Assembly (NCBI GenBank): GCA_002869365.1
Contig: PKTA01000094.1
Span: 1-49,376, forward strand
Reading direction: 5' to 3'
Length of the DNA stretch: 49,376 bases
Source of the DNA: Marinilabiliales bacterium
Lineage (GTDB): Bacteria > Bacteroidota > Bacteroidia > Bacteroidales > F082
Part shown: positions 20,560 to 29,029 of the stretch, piece by piece
Position numbering within the stretch: the stretch's first letter is position 1
How the letters are laid out: each line of letters starts with the position of its first letter
Notes under the pieces: generated by a model
The model's database searches: none
What the model saw: only the letters and a program-made list of their open reading frames with translations
Told to the model about the DNA's origin: nothing
Program-made: the position numbers and the translations under genes

Positions 20560-23500
20560 TATTCGTTTTTATTTTTATTTTTAGTAGACTTTTTTCTACT
20601 CTTGAACAATTGCTTTAATGTGGTAAATTCCTTTTTAAATGCAACGCCAACTCCCTGAGTATAAGGCGATACTTTATCGTAATTATTATAATAATACCAT
20701 GAGTTAACATTAGAATGGTTATAAGCTTTCAGTATCCATCGGCCATCTTCAGTCAATTTATAGGCAACATCAACATCTCCTACAATATTACTGGCACTCT
20801 GCCCTGAGTTATCGTAGCTAACACCAAAGTTTCCATCTATAAGAAGTCTGTCATCAAATAATTGTGTGGAGAGTGCCACTTCGAATTCCCGATTAGAAAT
20901 ATTATCTCCGGGTTTATAATTCACGCCGATATCAAAATCATCGGATATTCGGGAGAGCATACTACTCAATTGATTAGTAAGAATAGTATAACCTGAAGTT
21001 GAAAGATTGTAATTTGAAGCATTGCTGTAACTAAAAGAACCTAAAACCAGGAGTGAAATCATTTGTTGATTCATCATTGCAGTATTGGTAGTATCTAATT
21101 GAGAAAACACCTGACGTTGCAAATCAGGATCCAAATCTGGAATCTTTATTTCGAATGAAATTGTAGGATCCAGCAGTTGATTCGTAAGTTTTATATAACA
21201 CTCAACATTAACTTTATTTTTAAAGTTTGTTGAAGAATCTATACTAATACCCAGGCTATTTAAATTTGCTTTTACCCTGTATAAACCTTTCAGATCTATA
21301 TTGGCAGTATACGGATCTCCTGTCCATGATATTCTACCACCCTTTACAATTTCAAATCTTTTATTTACCAAATTTTCAATTGTAAATTTGAATCTTCCCC
21401 TATCAACAATATATTCTCCATAAAGGTTGAAATCACCATCAGAATTAAAATTCATATCTAATTTCCCGCTGCCTTGCGATTCTATATCTCCCATATTAGA
21501 AGGCATACTAATAAATATTCGGGCAGTAGGGGTGATATTCATTCCAAGATCTATATTGAATTTTAATTCCTTCTCTTTTTCATAGTTCAGTTTATCTTCC
21601 TCCTGCTTAAGCTGAAGACTATCCTTTTCATTTTTTACAAATATTATATAGTCTTTATCATAAACTTCAGTTGAATAATCCAATGGCAGATAAACTCTTG
21701 TGCCACTTAAGGTAGTTGTTTCTATTTGCAGTTTTATATCGTTTGGTTTACCTGTTACCGACATATTCCCCTTAAGTATTCCACTTCCATAATACAAATC
21801 GTTCATGCTTCTGGTAGTATTAAAGAACAGAAGTTTATCGGTTATAATATTAACATGCAGTTCAGAATCCCTAAAATAGTCATGTTTCATAAAACCACTA
21901 ATTTTCGCCTGGTTTCCAATTGTATCGAAAATAATGAGTTTATCAAACTGAATCATATCCTTATCGAACACTATTAAATTTGAGAATAAATATCTTGTAT
22001 TCAGATACTTAATTATCAAACTCGTATTGTTAATCTTGGCATAGCCTGTTAATTCTGGCTTTTCAAAGTTTCCTTTAAGTTTTAGTTTTCCGGTACTAAG
22101 GCCTTTTAAATCAGTGATATATGATTCCAGGAATGGTTCAACTGCTGGAAGTTTAAAATCTTTATAATCAATAGAGATATCAAAAACACTATCTCTTTTA
22201 AATGGATAATAATATCCGCCAGCCAAAAGCATTTGGCTGGGTATCTCTTGTTCATCATTTATGATTTGGGCTTTCAGATAAATAGATTCATTATGATTGT
22301 CCCAGGTGTTTAAAATATGTGCTCTCCCCAAATATTGTTGGTTAAGGACCAAATTTTCAAAATTAAGGTTCGACACAAATGTTGGCTTGGTGCCGATGGT
22401 ACCTATGTTTAAATAACCGTCTACCATACCATCGAGGTTAACTCCATATGAGCGTGTTAAAATATCGAAAAATGAGATGTCCCACTTACGGAAATTAACT
22501 ACCAGAGTATCAGATGGCTCTCCCAGCAATTCACCATTAATTTCAAGTTTAGATCCTCCTGCATAGATATTCAAATTCTCAATTTTTACACCTCCTGGGA
22601 CAATTCCAATACTGTTAGTTGTGTCTATCGTCCATGCAATATTATTGATAACTACATCTGTTTTATTTATTTCAAGAATATCGAAAATAGAATCCCGAAG
22701 CATCCTACCTGAAATTAAACCTCTATTAACACGCTTTTTATTAGGGTTTTCCCATGTTAACCGATAGTCTAAATGGTTATTGCTAAAACTGCTTTTAAAT
22801 TCAACACTGTCAATTCCCAGAACTGTTTTATCAAATTCTGAACTATCTTTCATAATTAGGGCATCAATATTATATTTAAAATTTAATATTTCATTACCAC
22901 TTGTCAGGTTGATATGATTTTCCAATAAATCCATTCCGAATAAATTAGCTTTTTCGGATACTACATCCAAGTAAATATCTTCATCCTCAAAATCCAAACT
23001 AGCCTTTAAAGAAGTGTTTTTGTCAAGTGACAATCCTTTAAATAAATGCTTGTTGAGCATTTTTGTATTCTTCAATTTAAGAGATAAATCTGCATAATTA
23101 TTTTCGGGATCGTGTGTACTGGGAGGTAATAACTCATAATAACTATTCAGCAATGCCAAAGTTGAATTTGTAAGTGTTGTAATATTATAATCACCTTGTA
23201 GATCCATTTCAACAATGTCGGAACTGAGTTTTAATAAATTATTATTACCACTGTGTTCTTTAGTAATTATTATTGAATCGTATTCATAATTATCTTTTCC
23301 AAAACTCAACCTTATATCATGCATGGCAATATCAGTGTTTGTCTCATCCAAATCAAAGCTCTTTATATCCATGTTTAACTTTGTTGATAGTATTAAAGGA
23401 CTAGTCCAAAAACCTAATTGATAGATATTAATTTTTTTAATATTAGTACTTAAAATCAGCCTTGGAACTTCATCAAAATGATATGTTAAATTACCTTCTG

Positions 23501-25025
23501 TAACTAAGTTCTTATCTGTTATACGGAAATTTGAAGTTAATTTTTCATTTTCAAAATTACCAACCAACTTCATCCTATTCAAATGGTTACCAATAACATT
23601 AATACTATCAACCAATAAGTCATAATCTAGTTTTAACTTATCGGGGTAAATACCTTTTAGATATAGTTGACTTTTGAAAGTGGTTTTACCAAGAATATTA
23701 GTTTGGTCGATAATTTGTCCAACGTTTAAGTTATTCACATCCAAAGTGGATACAATGAAAATACTATCATTAAGTTTTTCTTTAAAGTTGATATTAGTAG
23801 CAATGGTAGCATCTTTCAATGACAAATTAATATTGCTTTCAAAATCAGTATAATAACCTTCAAAGTTACCACTCAGATTAATTTTTTCATTACATGGGAT
23901 GTTTAAGGGAAGATTTAGATGTTTTTCATCTATTGGTAAAATAAAAGATTCGATATCGCATAAAGTTGTTGAAAAATCCTGAATCCCCATTTGGATATAT
24001 GAAGTATAAAAATCAGGTAATCCTTTAATATAAAAATCTCCATTTAAAGTAGTACTATTTCCATATTCAACAACCAGATTATCGCCATTCAGTTCTCTTA
24101 CTGTTCCAATAGCATTTCCGCTAACTTTAACCTTATCAGGCATATCGAACAATACTTCCGAATAGTAGCCAAGATCCGATATCAATAATTCAGAATTTCT
24201 AACATTAGCCTTCATGATTACTGAATCAAGGAAATCGTTCATATCGGCATAGGAAGAGTAAATAAATTCCAAGTCAAAATCAAGATTTGAGTCATCGGTA
24301 CTTACTTTTGAATCCAGTACTTCCATTGCTGTTGAACTGATGGAATATCTTGCAGAAATATTATTCACTTTAAAACCACTTTTCTCCTGAGCCTGGAGCA
24401 TTTTAATATCTATCATCAGCGAATCGTTGATTAGGTCAAAGTCTTCCAGTAATGCATTAATACCTGAGAAGTCCATATCACCATAATCCATTCCCTTTCC
24501 ATTATTATATTCCTGATTTTCATCATAAAGCCTAAAACGACTTTGCTTCAAGGTAATATTATCAATTTTCAATTCAAAGGATGAGGGGTTCCCGCTTTTC
24601 TCACCCTGCAGATCTTTAATGATTGTTAAAAACCCAAAATCATCATCACCCTTATATCTTGTCAGCGCAAAATATGCACCATCCAATTCAACTTCGGCAA
24701 AGTTTATACTAGTTATCCACGGATATTTAGGAAGTGCATTTAATTTATCAACGGCAATTATAGTGCTATCCCTTTGATCCTTTAATTCAAGCCCGCTAAT
24801 ATATATTCCATCATAAAAACTAAAATTTACGGCTTCAATACTTACCGTTCTGTCGATTTTATTTGACAACCAATCAGTTGCAAGTCTGGCACTTAGCGTT
24901 TGTACTAGTGGGCTACGAAATAGTATAGTTATTGCGATTGGTAATGAAATTATTACCATTAGAAAATAAAATAAAATGTTTACAAGCCTTTTTTTAATAA
25001 TTTTGGCGGTTGAATTTTCTTTCAA
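20559..25025 (-). CDS. TamB-like translocation/assembly module protein (DUF490)
   Basis: A 1488-residue AsmA/TamB-type protein, a long beta-taco structure thought to bridge inner and outer membranes for outer-membrane assembly or lipid transport. A single N-terminal membrane anchor (about residues 14-34) is followed by beta-rich repeats. The C-terminal DUF490 region includes GRFKFTIENLVNKRFEI, GGRISWTGDPYTANIDL and VNVECYIKLTNQLLDPTISFEI. The tail is lysine-rich (KSRKKSTKNKNKNE). The start appears to be TTG (25023-25025): an in-frame stop lies upstream, no ATG falls between, and the next Met is inside the membrane helix. No TamA/BamA-type gene is adjacent. Confidence 0.85.
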   Translation of the reverse strand: MKENSTAKIIKKRLVNILFYFLMVIISLPIAITILFRSPLVQTLSARLATDWLSNKIDRTVSIEAVNFSFYDGIYISGLELKDQRDSTIIAVDKLNALPKYPWITSINFAEVELDGAYFALTRYKGDDDFGFLTIIKDLQGEKSGNPSSFELKIDNITLKQSRFRLYDENQEYNNGKGMDYGDMDFSGINALLEDFDLINDSLMIDIKMLQAQEKSGFKVNNISARYSISSTAMEVLDSKVSTDDSNLDFDLEFIYSSYADMNDFLDSVIMKANVRNSELLISDLGYYSEVLFDMPDKVKVSGNAIGTVRELNGDNLVVEYGNSTTLNGDFYIKGLPDFYTSYIQMGIQDFSTTLCDIESFILPIDEKHLNLPLNIPCNEKINLSGNFEGYYTDFESNINLSLKDATIATNINFKEKLNDSIFIVSTLDVNNLNVGQIIDQTNILGKTTFKSQLYLKGIYPDKLKLDYDLLVDSINVIGNHLNRMKLVGNFENEKLTSNFRITDKNLVTEGNLTYHFDEVPRLILSTNIKKINIYQLGFWTSPLILSTKLNMDIKSFDLDETNTDIAMHDIRLSFGKDNYEYDSIIITKEHSGNNNLLKLSSDIVEMDLQGDYNITTLTNSTLALLNSYYELLPPSTHDPENNYADLSLKLKNTKMLNKHLFKGLSLDKNTSLKASLDFEDEDIYLDVVSEKANLFGMDLLENHINLTSGNEILNFKYNIDALIMKDSSEFDKTVLGIDSVEFKSSFSNNHLDYRLTWENPNKKRVNRGLISGRMLRDSIFDILEINKTDVVINNIAWTIDTTNSIGIVPGGVKIENLNIYAGGSKLEINGELLGEPSDTLVVNFRKWDISFFDILTRSYGVNLDGMVDGYLNIGTIGTKPTFVSNLNFENLVLNQQYLGRAHILNTWDNHNESIYLKAQIINDEQEIPSQMLLAGGYYYPFKRDSVFDISIDYKDFKLPAVEPFLESYITDLKGLSTGKLKLKGNFEKPELTGYAKINNTSLIIKYLNTRYLFSNLIVFDKDMIQFDKLIIFDTIGNQAKISGFMKHDYFRDSELHVNIITDKLLFFNTTRSMNDLYYGSGILKGNMSVTGKPNDIKLQIETTTLSGTRVYLPLDYSTEVYDKDYIIFVKNEKDSLQLKQEEDKLNYEKEKELKFNIDLGMNITPTARIFISMPSNMGDIESQGSGKLDMNFNSDGDFNLYGEYIVDRGRFKFTIENLVNKRFEIVKGGRISWTGDPYTANIDLKGLYRVKANLNSLGISIDSSTNFKNKVNVECYIKLTNQLLDPTISFEIKIPDLDPDLQRQVFSQLDTTNTAMMNQQMISLLVLGSFSYSNASNYNLSTSGYTILTNQLSSMLSRISDDFDIGVNYKPGDNISNREFEVALSTQLFDDRLLIDGNFGVSYDNSGQSASNIVGDVDVAYKLTEDGRWILKAYNHSNVNSWYYYNNYDKVSPYTQGVGVAFKKEFTTLKQLFKSRKKSTKNKNKNE
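24998..25005 (+). promoter_or_regulatory. Candidate -7 box for tsaD, inside tamB-like coding sequence
   Basis: TAATTTTG fits TAnnTTTG and lies 21 bases upstream of the tsaD ATG, a plausible distance for a short leader. It lies within the first codons of the oppositely oriented tamB-like gene, because the two genes have no intergenic space. A clear -33 TTG was not found. Confidence 0.45.
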
Positions 25026-26042
25026 ATGAATAAATATATACTTGGCATAGAATCATCTTGTGACGACACGTCTGCTGCTGTTTTAAATAACACACAATTA
25101 TTATCTAATGTAATTGCGAATCAGGACGTTCACAAAACATACGGTGGTGTAGTTCCTGAACTCGCTTCAAGGGCTCATCAACAAAATATTATACCCGTTG
25201 TTGAATACGCACTTAATAAGGCAAAGATAAAGAAAAATCAGTTGAGTGCTATTGCATTTACAAGGGGTCCGGGATTACTTGGATCATTGCTTGTAGGCAC
25301 TTCTTTTGCCAAATCTTTTGCCCTTGGATTGGACATTCCATTGGTGGAAGTTGATCATCTAAAAGCACATATACTCTCACACTTTATCGATGATGAAGAT
25401 ACCGTTGATCATCCAAATTTTCCTTTCCTGTGTTTAACTGTTTCGGGTGGTCATACTCAGATTGTAAGAGTTGAAGGTCCGTCTAAAATGGAAATTATAG
25501 GCAAAACAATTGATGATGCTGCGGGTGAGGCTTTCGATAAAGCTGCAAAGATTATGGGCTTACCATATCCGGGCGGACCAGAAATTGATAAACTGGCGAA
25601 AGTTGGCGATCCTCATGCTTTTGAATTTCCGGCATCCAGTATGCAGGGGTTAAATTATAGTTTCAGTGGACTGAAAACATCATTTTTATACTTCCTGAGA
25701 GATAACTTAAAGAAAGACGATAATTTTATCGAAAAAAATAAAGCCGATTTGGCTGCTTCAATACAGTATACAATTATAAAAATGCTTTTGAATAAGGTAA
25801 AAAGAGCTATAAACGAAACAAATATTAAAGAAATTGCTATTGCAGGAGGAGTATCTGCCAATTCAGGTCTACGATCCGCAATTACCGAAGAAGCAATTAA
25901 AAACGGCTGGAAAACTTTTATTCCAAAAATCCAATACAGCACTGATAATGCTGCTATGATAGCAATTGCAGGATATTTCAAATTTTTAGAAGGTGATTTC
26001 TCATCACAGGATGTAACGCCTTATGCGAGGAGTAGGTTTTAA
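25026..26042 (+). CDS. tsaD: tRNA N6-threonylcarbamoyladenosine transferase TsaD
   Basis: TsaD transfers threonylcarbamoyl to A37 of ANN-reading tRNAs, working with TsaB and TsaE. The 338-residue protein has the family signature: ILGIESSCDDTSAAV at the N-terminus, GGVVPELASRAHQQNI, TRGPGLLGSLLVG, the metal-binding VDHLKAHILSH, FLCLTVSGGHTQIV, DDAAGEAFDKAAKIMGLPYPGGP and GGVSANSGLR. Length is typical. The start codon directly abuts the divergent tamB-like TTG, so its promoter must lie inside that gene. A heptamer repeat starts two bases after the stop. Confidence 0.97.
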   Translation: MNKYILGIESSCDDTSAAVLNNTQLLSNVIANQDVHKTYGGVVPELASRAHQQNIIPVVEYALNKAKIKKNQLSAIAFTRGPGLLGSLLVGTSFAKSFALGLDIPLVEVDHLKAHILSHFIDDEDTVDHPNFPFLCLTVSGGHTQIVRVEGPSKMEIIGKTIDDAAGEAFDKAAKIMGLPYPGGPEIDKLAKVGDPHAFEFPASSMQGLNYSFSGLKTSFLYFLRDNLKKDDNFIEKNKADLAASIQYTIIKMLLNKVKRAINETNIKEIAIAGGVSANSGLRSAITEEAIKNGWKTFIPKIQYSTDNAAMIAIAGYFKFLEGDFSSQDVTPYARSRF

Positions 26043-26044
26043 AA

Positions 26045-26108
26045 GGCTAAAGGCTAAAGGCTAAAGGGGAAAGGCTAAAGGGGGAAAGGCTAAAGGCTAA
26101 AGTGGAAA
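26045..26108. repeat. Short GGCTAAA heptamer tandem repeat
   Basis: Six exact copies of ggctaaa (starting at 26045, 26052, 26059, 26073, 26088 and 26095) are mixed with variant units (ggggaaa, an 8-base gggggaaa, gtggaaa) on a 7-base period. It fills the 3' side of the gap between the convergent tsaD and MbnH-like genes. There are no unique spacers, so this is not CRISPR. The period invites length variation by slippage. Confidence 0.9.
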
Positions 26109-26184
26109 AAAGTGGAACCTCAATGAACGGGATTAAGGTCACTCTACATTAATCACTTTTCATTTTTAACTTTTCATTCTTCAC

Positions 26185-27342
26185 TCAACTCCCCGGCATT
26201 CTGTCTGGTTTAGAAAATTTCGGGTTTGTTATGAAATCTTCATCAGTTAATGATTTTAAGAAGTTAATGAGATCCTTCTTTTCCTGAGCCGTTAACTGCA
26301 CACCATTTGTATTGGCATGGTGCATAAGCGGGTTTACCAAAGGTGTCATTAAAACACTGTGAGAATACATTTCAATAACTTCATCAAGAGTTTTGAAGCG
26401 TCCATCATGCATATACGGAGCCTGATAAATAATATTCCTCAAACTACTTGCTTTGTAAGCCCCTTTGTCCATTGGATCCCCACTGATAAACAGCCTGTCG
26501 AATTCGTCGGTATAAGTTGATTCCTTCCCGTTATTATAAAAAAGGTGAGTAGTAAATAAAGGGTTACCACCTCCTCCATGGCAATGGAAACAGTCGGCTC
26601 CCTCTTCAGTTGTAAACAACACATATCCATTCATTTCCGATTGATCAAGTTGTTCTTCTCCTCTTAAGTATTTATCGAATTTAGAGTTGGCAGACACTAA
26701 AGTTCGTACAAATTGTGCTATTGCCCGTTCTACATTTTTAAAAGTAATTTTGCTACTCCCAAATGCTTTTTCAAATAATACGGGATAACCATCAATAGAT
26801 TGCAACACTTCAACAACAGTGGCTGTATCAGTTCCTATTTCATTTTGAGCAATAAAGGATATCCTCACAATATCTTCAATATTATTTAAATTATTATTTA
26901 CATTATTCTTAAAAACATTACCATTCCAGCCATAAGCTGAGTTATTCCAAACCAGATTCATCAATGGCAATGTAACATGATGTGTTTCTTCTCCATTAAA
27001 ACCTCTTGGATGACCATTTTTAAAATTTGGATTATCTAAACCTGCTTCAAAAGCATTTTTCTGCTTATGACACGACGAGCAACTTATCTGATCTTCAACA
27101 TTTTTTCTTCCCGAAAGTCGTCCATCGTAAAATAAATATCTGCCCAATTCAACTCCTTCAATGGTGAGGGGATTATCGTCAGGAATATTTAGTTTTGTGG
27201 GAAACCCATAAGGAATTTCAAAATCGTATGCAGTTGTATTAGAAATAACAGGATTTTCAATGGTTTGCTTCTGACAGGAAACCAATCCTAAAAGTAGTAA
27301 ACCTATAAAGAATACAGGAATTTTGTAAGAATTTAGTTTCAT
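26185..27342 (-). CDS. MbnH/MauG-like diheme cytochrome c peroxidase-family lipoprotein
   Basis: A 385-residue protein of the bacterial diheme cytochrome c peroxidase/MauG family. The signal peptide ends in a lipobox (GLVSC, Cys23), so it is a lipoprotein. Two heme c sites are present: CSSCH (88-92) and CFHCH (251-255). In the C-terminal PYMHDGRFKTL block, the position that carries the distal Met ligand in classical peroxidases (recalled from Pseudomonas CcpA) is Tyr326 here (EVIEMYSHS). A Tyr ligand is a MauG/MbnH hallmark. It lies 4 bases after an MbnP-family gene, which fits MbnH, the enzyme that oxidises a Trp of MbnP. Plain peroxidase activity is the alternative. Confidence 0.85.
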   Translation of the reverse strand: MKLNSYKIPVFFIGLLLLGLVSCQKQTIENPVISNTTAYDFEIPYGFPTKLNIPDDNPLTIEGVELGRYLFYDGRLSGRKNVEDQISCSSCHKQKNAFEAGLDNPNFKNGHPRGFNGEETHHVTLPLMNLVWNNSAYGWNGNVFKNNVNNNLNNIEDIVRISFIAQNEIGTDTATVVEVLQSIDGYPVLFEKAFGSSKITFKNVERAIAQFVRTLVSANSKFDKYLRGEEQLDQSEMNGYVLFTTEEGADCFHCHGGGGNPLFTTHLFYNNGKESTYTDEFDRLFISGDPMDKGAYKASSLRNIIYQAPYMHDGRFKTLDEVIEMYSHSVLMTPLVNPLMHHANTNGVQLTAQEKKDLINFLKSLTDEDFITNPKFSKPDRMPGS

Positions 27343-27346
27343 AATA

Positions 27347-28141
27347 TTAATTTAAATCTTTGTATTTTACTGACTTAATCAAGAAAATATCGTGCCCGTT
27401 TTCGCAGGCTAAAGATATGGCTTTTTGATTTTGCATAATCTTTCCACCATATTTATTAAAATCCCAAATATTAGGACTTCTAAACCAGTTTTCCACCTGC
27501 ATAACTATATCAACTTGAGCAATTTCTGAAGGTTTAATTTCAACAGAACTATTTTCTAAACTCACTTCAAAATAATTTTGCACAAATCCAACAACATTCC
27601 TGTCTTCATCATAATTCTGCCCAATACCCAGATGAAAGTTAAAAACTTTTGGTTGGTTTAACGAATCCAGCCATTTACCATTTAACTTCATATAATGGTA
27701 GCCTCCACCCAGAAATTCGGGCCAAAACATAAATGACTCAGGTGGATTGACAAAAAGTCGTGATTTATTTTTTTTCTCATTTATGCCAAAAGTAAAACTC
27801 ATTTTATCGTAAACTCCTGGTTTAACACTATCGACTGGAAAATACACAAATGTTTCAGGAATATCAGTATCAATATAATGAATATCATTGTATTTATCCA
27901 ATATTATGGTATCCCCTTTTTTTCCATAAAGTTTAATATCGGAGATAAAATATTGAATCTCACTAATCATAAATTTATTTCCGGCCTCATTTATATAATT
28001 AAAAGTGTCAGCTTTAATGCTATGACTAATATTCAATTGTAACTTTCCAAAACCATTTTCATTATTTCGACTTGAGAAATCACAAGAATTAATAATTACT
28101 ATCATCAATACACACAAAAAAACAAATGTTACTTTTTTCAT
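27347..28141 (-). CDS. MbnP-family lipoprotein (predicted copper-binding partner)
   Basis: A 264-residue lipoprotein (lipobox IINSC, Cys20) resembling MbnP: LQLNISH near the start, FMISEIQYFISDIKLY, YDKMSFTFGIN and the family block FMFWPEFLGGGYHYMKLNG. Trp residues lie at 140, 157, 219 and 226. In studied MbnP, a Trp is converted to kynurenine by MbnH and the product binds copper. It is upstream of, and nearly contiguous with, the MbnH-like gene (4-base gap), so the two form one transcription unit. Copper binding here is inference; no methanobactin genes are visible nearby, which is usual for this family outside methanotrophs. Confidence 0.8.
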   Translation of the reverse strand: MKKVTFVFLCVLMIVIINSCDFSSRNNENGFGKLQLNISHSIKADTFNYINEAGNKFMISEIQYFISDIKLYGKKGDTIILDKYNDIHYIDTDIPETFVYFPVDSVKPGVYDKMSFTFGINEKKNKSRLFVNPPESFMFWPEFLGGGYHYMKLNGKWLDSLNQPKVFNFHLGIGQNYDEDRNVVGFVQNYFEVSLENSSVEIKPSEIAQVDIVMQVENWFRSPNIWDFNKYGGKIMQNQKAISLACENGHDIFLIKSVKYKDLN

Positions 28142-28193
28142 CTACTTATTTTAATAATAACGATATCATACGGTTATTTGCACTTATCGAATA

Positions 28194-28201
28194 CAAAATT
28201 A
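28194..28201 (-). promoter_or_regulatory. Candidate -7 box for the MbnP/MbnH-like pair
   Basis: The minus strand reads TAATTTTG (TAnnTTTG), 52 bases before the MbnP-like ATG in the 257-base divergent gap. No convincing -33 element was seen. Confidence 0.4.
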
Positions 28202-28370
28202 ATACTATTATGATTTATTTCATAGTAATTTTATACTTATCTATATGCTTATGACCTATAAAAGTTTAAATCGTTAATTAAATTAAGTTTTTAAAACTAT
28301 CATATTCGACATTCACCGACAGAACTCCAAAACTCACCTATTTTGTATTTACCAGCCTCAATTTTGAGCA

Positions 28371-28378
28371 TACATTTG
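28371..28378 (+). promoter_or_regulatory. Candidate promoter for the 32-residue-repeat protein
   Basis: TACATTTG (TAnnTTTG) lies 20 bases before the ATG at 28399. TTTG at 28342-28345 could be the -33 element, though the 25-base spacer is a little long. Confidence 0.45.
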
Positions 28379-28398
28379 CTTAAAAAAAAAATAATACG

Positions 28399-28857
28399 AT
28401 GAAAACTACTATTAAAATTTCTACAATTATCAGCACCCTACTACTAAGCATTAACATCTTAGCTTTCAACACAATACTGGAATCAGAGTCATATATAAAT
28501 GATATCCCTTATAATACAAATGATATAGCATTTGAAACAGTTTATAATAATGCTATAACCAAAAATTTCAATCTTGAAGAAGAAGAGTATATCGATGATA
28601 TTCCTTTTAATACTGCTCAGGTTGCAGAGGAAAAAATGAGTGAAATTGCAAATGAAAAAGAATTTACACTTGAAGAGGAAGCAAGTGTTAATGATATACC
28701 ATTTAATACTCATAAAATTGCAACTTCTGCACTCATTTCACAAGCATTATCTGAATACTTTGAATTGCCGGAAGAGCAGTATGTAAACGACATTCCTTTT
28801 GATACATATGCAATAACATCTGCAATAAAAAGCAAAAATGATCTTACAAATAAATAA
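28399..28857 (+). CDS. Secreted protein of four 32-residue 'NDIPFNT' repeats, function unknown
   Basis: A 152-residue product with a signal peptide (about residues 1-22). The rest is four repeats with the core Y-[IV]-[ND]-D-I-P-[FY]-[ND]-T, cores starting at Asp35, Asp67, Asp99 and Asp131. The spacing is exactly 32 residues each time. Each core is preceded by an acidic run (LEEEE, LEEEA, LPEEQ) and followed by xx[IV]A and a predicted helix. The sequence contains no Gly, Cys, Trp or Arg, and is acidic. I do not recognise a characterised family, though similar DIPF[ND]T repeats seem familiar from other Bacteroidota hypothetical proteins. It stands alone between divergent mbnP-like and co-oriented pta, and has its own promoter candidate. 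Confidence 0.85.
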   Translation: MKTTIKISTIISTLLLSINILAFNTILESESYINDIPYNTNDIAFETVYNNAITKNFNLEEEEYIDDIPFNTAQVAEEKMSEIANEKEFTLEEEASVNDIPFNTHKIATSALISQALSEYFELPEEQYVNDIPFDTYAITSAIKSKNDLTNK

Positions 28858-28945
28858 TCGAAAACGTTTTAATTTGGAATAATTATTAATTATTATTAAA
28901 GCAATAAATTTAATATTAATTAATTCTTCAAATCCCAATAATAAC

Positions 28946-28953
28946 TATCTTTG
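28946..28953 (+). promoter_or_regulatory. Candidate -7 box for pta
   Basis: TATCTTTG fits TAnnTTTG exactly and is the same octamer seen before the thioredoxin, NlpC and glycyl radical genes. It lies 76 bases before the pta ATG, leaving a leader that contains two hairpins. Confidence 0.55.
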
Positions 28954-28986
28954 CATCACCTTCAACTAAGGTTGAGTTAACATAAT

Positions 28987-29020
28987 AAGCATCTGATATA
29001 CAGGTGCTTTTTAATTTTTA
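28987..29020 (+). terminator. Terminator-like hairpin in the pta leader
   Basis: An 8-bp stem (aagcatct / aggtgctt, one G-T pair) with a 7-base loop (gatatac), followed by a T-rich tail (tttaattttta), ends 10 bases before the pta ATG. A smaller hairpin (tcaac-taag-gttga, 28962-28975) precedes it. Because the candidate promoter at 28946 lies upstream, this would be inside the pta leader and could act as an attenuator. Alternatively it terminates the repeat-protein transcript and the pta promoter is elsewhere. Confidence 0.5.
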
Positions 29021-29029
29021 AAAATAATA

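Noticed and set aside
26045-26108. CRISPR-like array
   Set aside because: The unit is 7 bases with no unique spacers, and no cas genes are nearby; it is a simple tandem repeat.
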